A stretch of 54,442 nt of DNA. It comes from Bacilli bacterium (GTDB lineage: Bacteria; Bacillota_I; Bacilli_A; RF39; UBA660). Location of the stretch: assembly GCA_016293205.1 (NCBI GenBank), contig JAEDES010000006.1, positions 1-54,442 of the forward strand, in the 5' to 3' direction. Positions 50,006 to 54,442 of the stretch are shown here, piece by piece. The translations under genes and the position numbers were made by a program. Numbering within the stretch: position 1 is the stretch's first letter; the number at the start of each line of letters is the position of its first letter. A model generated the notes under the pieces. The model had not been told where the DNA came from. It saw nothing but the letters and a program-made list of their open reading frames with translations, and made no database searches.

Positions 50006-52159
50006 ATGAATGAAATGATTATTAAAGAGATAGCTGTTAACTTGAATATTACAGAAAAACAAGTTATGACAGTTTTAGAATTGTTAGGAGAAGGAAATAC
50101 AGTTCCTTTTATAGCAAGATATAGAAAAGAAGCTACAGGGGCACTTGATGAAGAAATGATTCGTAGTATTAATGAAGTATATGAATATCAAGTAAACTTG
50201 TTAAAAAGAAAAGAAGATGTTATTAGACTTATTGAAGAAAAAGGTATGATGACTGATGAACTTAAAAATAATATTTTAAGTTGTTCTAAATTAGTAGAAG
50301 TTGAAGATTTATATAGACCTTATAAAGAAAAGAAAAAGACTAAAGCTACTGAAGCTATTGCTATGGGATTAGAACCTTTAGCTAAGATGATGATGAGTTT
50401 TCCAACTAATGGAAGTTTAAATGATATGGCTTCTAAATTTGTAAAAGATGATTTACCAGTAGAGAAATGTATTGAAGGCGCTAAATATATTATTGCTGAA
50501 TGGATTAGTGATAATGCAAGTTATAGAAAATATATTAGAAGTTATTTTTATAAGAATGGAATTATTTCTTCTAGTGTAAAGAAGAATGCAGAAGATGAGG
50601 GTAAAGTATATGAAATGTATTATGATTATAATGAACCAGTTAAGTATGTTAAACCTCATAGAATTTTAGCTTTAAATAGAGGAGAGAATGAGAAAGTTCT
50701 TAATGTATCAATTGATGTTGATAAAGATGGAGTTTTATCTTTCTTAGAAAAAAAATTAATTAAGAATGATAAGAGTTTTGTAGTTGATAGTGTTAGAGAA
50801 GCTATAGAAGATGCTTATAAGAGATTAATTGAACCATCTATTGAAAGAGAAATTAGAAGTGAATTAACTGAAGTAGGAGAAGAAGCTGCTATTGATAACT
50901 TTGGTAAGAATTTAGAAGCATTATTATTAACTCCTCCAATGAAAGAAAAAGTAGTACTTGCATTTGATCCTGGATTTGTTAATGGATGTAAATTGGCAGT
51001 AGTTGATAAGAATGGTAAATATTTAGATTCTACTGTTATTAAACCTTTCTTAAATGGAGATAGTGAAAGTAGAATTAAATTAAGTAAAGAAGTAGTAGTT
51101 CAATTAATTAAAAAATATAATGTTGATATTATTGCAATTGGTAATGGTACTGCTTCTCGTGAATCTGAAAAGTTTTGTAGTGAAATGATTAAAGAATATA
51201 ATCTTACTTGTAAGTATGTAATTGTATCTGAAGCAGGAGCATCAATTTATAGTGCATCACCTGTTGCAATTGAAGAATTCCCTGATTTAGCAGTTGAAAA
51301 GAGAAGTGCTGTTAGTATTGGTAGAAGATTACAAGATCCTCTTGCAGAATTAGTTAAGATTCCACCTGATGGAATTGGTGTTGGTTTATATCAACACGAT
51401 GTTAGTCAAAAGAAACTTTCTAGTTCATTAGATTTCGTTGTAGAAAAATGTGTTAATAGTGTTGGAGTTAATATTAATACTGCTTCAAGTTCATTATTAA
51501 AATATGTTTCTGGAGTTACTAAGAAAGCTATTGAAAAGATAATTGAATATAGAGAAGAACATGGAAGAATTAATTCTAGAGAAGAAATTAAGAAGAAAAA
51601 GTTACTTACAGATAAAGCATATGAACAAGCGATTGGATTTTTAAGAATAGTAGATGGAGATAATGTTTTAGATTCAACTGCAATCCATCCAGAAAGTTAT
51701 GATGTTGCTTTAAAACTTTTAAGTGAACTTGGATTTAGTAAGAGTGATATTGGTACAAAAGAATTAATTGAAAAACTAGATTCATTAAAATTAGATGATT
51801 ATGTTTCAAGTCTTGGTACAGATATTTATACATTAGAAGATGTTGTTGCATCACTTAAGAAACCTAATCTTGATCCAAGAGATGAAATGCCTCAACCACT
51901 TTTAAAGAGTGATGTATTAGATATTAAAGATTTAACAATTGGTATGAAATTACAAGGTACTGTTAGAAATGTTGTAGACTTTGGAGTTTTTATAGATATT
52001 GGTTTACATAATGATGGACTTGCTCATATTTCTAAGTTAACTAATAAATATATTAAACATCCAAGTGAAGTTGTAAGTGTTGGAGATATTGTTGATTGTT
52101 ATGTTGATGATATTTCTTTAGAAAAAGGTAAAGTAAGTTTAAGTTTATTAGAAAGATAG
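50006..52159 (+). CDS. tex: Tex-type S1 RNA-binding transcription accessory protein
   Basis: A 717-residue nucleic-acid-binding protein of the Tex/YdcI family. The N-terminal helical Tex domain (NTVPFIARYRKEATGALDEE), the YqgF-like RNase H fold (VLAFDPGFVNGCKLAVVDKN), helix-hairpin-helix repeats (NSVGVNINTASSSLLKYVSG) and a C-terminal S1 domain (GTVRNVVDFGVFIDIG) are in the usual order and at the usual length. It acts in transcription or rRNA fidelity in other bacteria. RBS AGGAGG, own terminator. Confidence 0.96.
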   Translation: MNEMIIKEIAVNLNITEKQVMTVLELLGEGNTVPFIARYRKEATGALDEEMIRSINEVYEYQVNLLKRKEDVIRLIEEKGMMTDELKNNILSCSKLVEVEDLYRPYKEKKKTKATEAIAMGLEPLAKMMMSFPTNGSLNDMASKFVKDDLPVEKCIEGAKYIIAEWISDNASYRKYIRSYFYKNGIISSSVKKNAEDEGKVYEMYYDYNEPVKYVKPHRILALNRGENEKVLNVSIDVDKDGVLSFLEKKLIKNDKSFVVDSVREAIEDAYKRLIEPSIEREIRSELTEVGEEAAIDNFGKNLEALLLTPPMKEKVVLAFDPGFVNGCKLAVVDKNGKYLDSTVIKPFLNGDSESRIKLSKEVVVQLIKKYNVDIIAIGNGTASRESEKFCSEMIKEYNLTCKYVIVSEAGASIYSASPVAIEEFPDLAVEKRSAVSIGRRLQDPLAELVKIPPDGIGVGLYQHDVSQKKLSSSLDFVVEKCVNSVGVNINTASSSLLKYVSGVTKKAIEKIIEYREEHGRINSREEIKKKKLLTDKAYEQAIGFLRIVDGDNVLDSTAIHPESYDVALKLLSELGFSKSDIGTKELIEKLDSLKLDDYVSSLGTDIYTLEDVVASLKKPNLDPRDEMPQPLLKSDVLDIKDLTIGMKLQGTVRNVVDFGVFIDIGLHNDGLAHISKLTNKYIKHPSEVVSVGDIVDCYVDDISLEKGKVSLSLLER

Positions 52160-52177
52160 TAATATCTTTCTTTTTTA
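52150..52177 (+). terminator. Terminator after tex
   Basis: AGAAAGATA (52150-52158) pairs with TATCTTTCT (52163-52171), GTAA loop, T-run. Confidence 0.88.
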
Positions 52178-52209
52178 TGTTATAATTTTTATAGAATAGG
52201 AGTGATAAG

Positions 52210-53811
52210 ATGAAGAATTTATTAGGGGTTTCGTTATTTACTTTAGCATGCTTATATGGAATGCTTTGTGCAGTTGTATTTTTAGTATGTATTTTATGTG
52301 GAATTGATTTAGGTGGAGTTATTCTTATATCAATTCTAGTATTGATAATTCAGTTTTTAATTTCGCCATTTTTAACTGACTTATCAATGAAAGTGTTTTA
52401 TAAAGCTAGATTTGATTATCAAATGCCTGAATACTTAGTTCAGTTTATTAATCAAGTATGTCAAGCTAATAATATGAAGTATCCTAAGATTGGATTTATT
52501 GATGATGGTGGTCCAAATGCATTTACTTATGGACATACTAAAAATGATGCAAGAATTGTTTTAACAAGAGGTATATTTGAAAGATTAACTCCTGCTGAAG
52601 TTCAAACTGTTGTTGCACATGAATTAGGTCATGCTGTTCATTATGATATGGCTTTAATGACTTTTGCTCAATTAGTACCATTAGTTTTATATTATATTTA
52701 TGAAGTATTTACTAGTAATGTTGATGATGACGATAATGCTAAACTTGCAATTATTGGAATTATTGCTTATGTATTTTATGTAATTAGCCAATATGTTATT
52801 TTATGGTTCTCTAGAGTTAGAGAATATTATGCAGATGATTTTGCAATTAATGTTACTGGAAATCCTAGTGGATTAGGAGAAGCATTAGTCAAAGTTGCTT
52901 ATGGTTTAGGAGTATCCTCTTCACATTCTGGAAAGACTTCTGTATCTAAGAAAAATACTTTAGGTATCTTTGATACTAATGCGTCTAAAACTTTAACTAT
53001 TACAAGTTATAGTGGTGGGCAAATTAATAAACAAAGAATACTTGATGCCATGAAGTGGGAAATGTGGAATGTATGGGCTAAATGGTATGAATTACATTCA
53101 ACACATCCAAATGTATCTAAGAGATTAAAAGCTATATCAGAAAGATGCCCTCAATTTGGACAACCTAAATATATTGATTTTAATTTCCAACAACCTGAAA
53201 GTTATTGGGATGATTTCTTTGGTGAATTATTTATTTTATGTTTACCATGGATTACTGTTCTTGGTATGTTAGTATTAATGATATTTATGTTAGGAATTAA
53301 TCCGGATATGGATGTTACTAATTTCTTATTTGCAATGGTTGCTGGACTTTGTGCTGCACATTTAATAAAGTTATCATTTACTCATAAAGATAAAGATTAT
53401 AGACCAGCGAAAGTGTCTGAATTATTAGGAGAAGTTAAAGTTAGTGGAGTTACTGCTATACCATGTCAATTATCTGGTGTAATTATTGGTAGAGGAGATC
53501 CTGGTTGTATCTTTAATGAAGACTTAGTAATTCAAGATGAAACTGGAATTATGTTCTTAGATTATAAAAGAGTATTTAGAATAATGGATAAATTAACTGC
53601 ATTATTTAATCATAAAAAATTCTTAAATAGAAGAGTTAAAATTACTGGATGGTATAGAAGAAGTCCTGTTCCATATGTAGAGATTAAACAAATCGAATAT
53701 GAAGGTGACGGAACTGTTGATAAGATGAAATCATTTGCAGTTAATAAGTTTATTACATGGTTCTTCTTAATTGGTTCAGTTGCCATGATAGTATTAAATA
53801 TTATTGGATAA
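52210..53811 (+). CDS. M48 (HtpX-like) membrane metalloprotease with C-terminal beta domain
   Basis: A 533-residue membrane protease. Two N-terminal helices (about 8-60) precede the catalytic HELGH (VVAHELGHAVHYD, near 137-149), and the third zinc ligand lies in REYYADDFA (near 206). A further helix pair separates these, and two more helices lie at 340-385. The C-terminal beta region (about 400-500, SGVIIGRGDPGCIFNEDLVI, GWYRRSPVPYVEIKQIEYEG) resembles an OB-like or sandwich fold not found in HtpX itself. It probably acts in membrane protein quality control. RBS AGGAGTGA. Confidence 0.85.
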   Translation: MKNLLGVSLFTLACLYGMLCAVVFLVCILCGIDLGGVILISILVLIIQFLISPFLTDLSMKVFYKARFDYQMPEYLVQFINQVCQANNMKYPKIGFIDDGGPNAFTYGHTKNDARIVLTRGIFERLTPAEVQTVVAHELGHAVHYDMALMTFAQLVPLVLYYIYEVFTSNVDDDDNAKLAIIGIIAYVFYVISQYVILWFSRVREYYADDFAINVTGNPSGLGEALVKVAYGLGVSSSHSGKTSVSKKNTLGIFDTNASKTLTITSYSGGQINKQRILDAMKWEMWNVWAKWYELHSTHPNVSKRLKAISERCPQFGQPKYIDFNFQQPESYWDDFFGELFILCLPWITVLGMLVLMIFMLGINPDMDVTNFLFAMVAGLCAAHLIKLSFTHKDKDYRPAKVSELLGEVKVSGVTAIPCQLSGVIIGRGDPGCIFNEDLVIQDETGIMFLDYKRVFRIMDKLTALFNHKKFLNRRVKITGWYRRSPVPYVEIKQIEYEGDGTVDKMKSFAVNKFITWFFLIGSVAMIVLNIIG

Positions 53812-53812
53812 G

Positions 53813-53838
53813 AAGATGCACTAAGCATCTTTTTTTGT
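53813..53838 (+). terminator. Terminator after the M48 gene
   Basis: AAGATGC (53813-53819) pairs with GCATCTT (53825-53831), ACTAA loop, T-run. Confidence 0.88.
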
Positions 53839-53928
53839 TTTATTTTACATAATAATTTTATTTAAAAACTTGTATTTATATATACATATATAATACAATT
53901 AGATTATGATGATAAGATAGGTGAAAAA

Positions 53929-54442
53929 ATGAAAAGAATAAACTTTAATATTAAAGATAGAAAAGTATTAACATTGGGATTATGTTTAGTTGCAGTTTGT
54001 GTTTTCACTTTAACAATAGCATATGCTGCATTAAATGCTGTATTAACAATTCAAGGTAGTGCGCAAGTAACATCTTCTAACTGGGATGTTCATCTAGCAA
54101 ATCCAAAAGTTACAAATGGAAGTGTTACGACAACAGTTCCTTCTATTAAAACAAGTAGTACTGTTGAGTTTAGTACAACATTAAATATGCCAGGTGACTT
54201 TTATGAATTTACAATTGATGTTGTAAATGCTGGTAGTATTGATGCTATGATAGAAAATGTAGTAAAAACTCCTGAATTAACTACAGAACAAGCAAAATTC
54301 TTAAAGTATGAAATTACTTATCAAAATGGAGAATCTATTACTACAAAACAATTACTTGCTAAAGAAACATCAATGCCAATAAAGGTTAGAATTGAATATA
54401 GAAAAGATTTAGTAGCGAGTGATTTACCAACAGGTCAAGTTC
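53929..54442 (+). CDS. TasA-like secreted protein, third paralogue (3' end outside)
   Basis: The first 171 codons of another paralogue of the genes at 12964 and 28290. It has the hydrophobic signal (about 13-38, ending IAYAALNAVL), the QGSAQVTSSNWDVHL start of the beta domain, GDFYEFTIDVVNAGSIDAMI, and the YQNGESITTKQL linker. ATG 53929 follows ATAGGTGAA. The C-terminal domain, where variability would lie, is past the end of the window, so its state is unknown. Confidence 0.72.
   Translation, partial: MKRINFNIKDRKVLTLGLCLVAVCVFTLTIAYAALNAVLTIQGSAQVTSSNWDVHLANPKVTNGSVTTTVPSIKTSSTVEFSTTLNMPGDFYEFTIDVVNAGSIDAMIENVVKTPELTTEQAKFLKYEITYQNGESITTKQLLAKETSMPIKVRIEYRKDLVASDLPTGQV

Noticed and set aside
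1..54442. CRISPR array, tRNA or rRNA genes
   Set aside because: No regularly spaced repeats, no cloverleaf-like GGTTC regions and no rRNA-like conserved tracts were seen on either strand.
1..54442. Mycoplasma-type genetic code (TGA as Trp)
   Set aside because: Several conserved genes end in TGA at the expected place (for example the sortase and prpC) and Trp is always TGG.

Overview
The window is about 54 kb of a very AT-rich, low-GC Gram-positive (Bacillota, class Bacilli) chromosome. TGA is used as a stop and TGG encodes Trp, so the genetic code is standard. Gene order matches Bacillus at several points: uppS-cdsA-rseP; priA-fmt-rlmN-prpC-prkC-rsgA-rpe; miaB-ricA; rpsP-khpA; ydjG-ydjH-ydjI. 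SpoVS and CotE (plus a DacF-like carboxypeptidase) point to a spore-forming ancestry. Together with dockerin, sortase and TasA-like surface proteins this fits an uncultured AT-rich gut Bacilli lineage (RF39/Erysipelotrichales-like); that placement is inference. Nearly every gene is on the + strand, and most transcription units end in compact hairpins followed by T-runs.

Layout. 0.1-3.8 kb: pyrimidine-nucleoside phosphorylase, then a thioester-domain surface protein with a VPDTA sorting signal, its overlapping sortase and a membrane protein. 3.85-5.2 kb: an intact IS3-family element inserted in the loop of a shared terminator. 5.2-9.0 kb: two D,D-carboxypeptidases (M15 and S11) and a DUF3810-like membrane metalloprotease. 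9.1-12.1 kb: spoVS, a zinc-ribbon membrane protein, and serS behind a T-box leader. 12.2-14.5 kb: an accessory patch with small ORFs, a broken copy of an ankyrin gene, and a TasA-like surface protein whose 3' end looks like the variable repeat of a diversity-generating retroelement (DGR), followed by a strongly structured non-coding element. 14.5-18.4 kb: YdjGHI-like membrane-stress cluster. 18.5-22.5 kb: CPBP protease, ankyrin protein, TPR protein. 22.5-28.2 kb: miaB-ricA, a PPP-like phosphatase, a PLC-like hydrolase, a VirB2-like small protein, cotE, rpsP-khpA. 28.3-32.8 kb: second TasA-like protein, then uppS-cdsA-rseP. 32.8-44.1 kb: the priA-to-rpe operon with several lineage-specific membrane proteins and without def and rsmB. 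44.1-50 kb: a TasA-like gene remnant, a papain-like secreted protease with a C-terminal dockerin, and a membrane-anchored Ig-like/cadherin-like protein. 50-53.8 kb: tex and an M48 metalloprotease. At 53.9 kb a third TasA-like gene runs off the end.

The most interesting signals are: the DGR-like variable repeat with its GC-rich end and downstream multi-branched element (no reverse transcriptase or template repeat is in the window); two genes (cotE, rseP) that appear to start at ATT behind strong Shine-Dalgarno sequences; a sortase with no arginine after its catalytic cysteine, paired with a thioester adhesin; and an IS placed symmetrically in a terminator loop.
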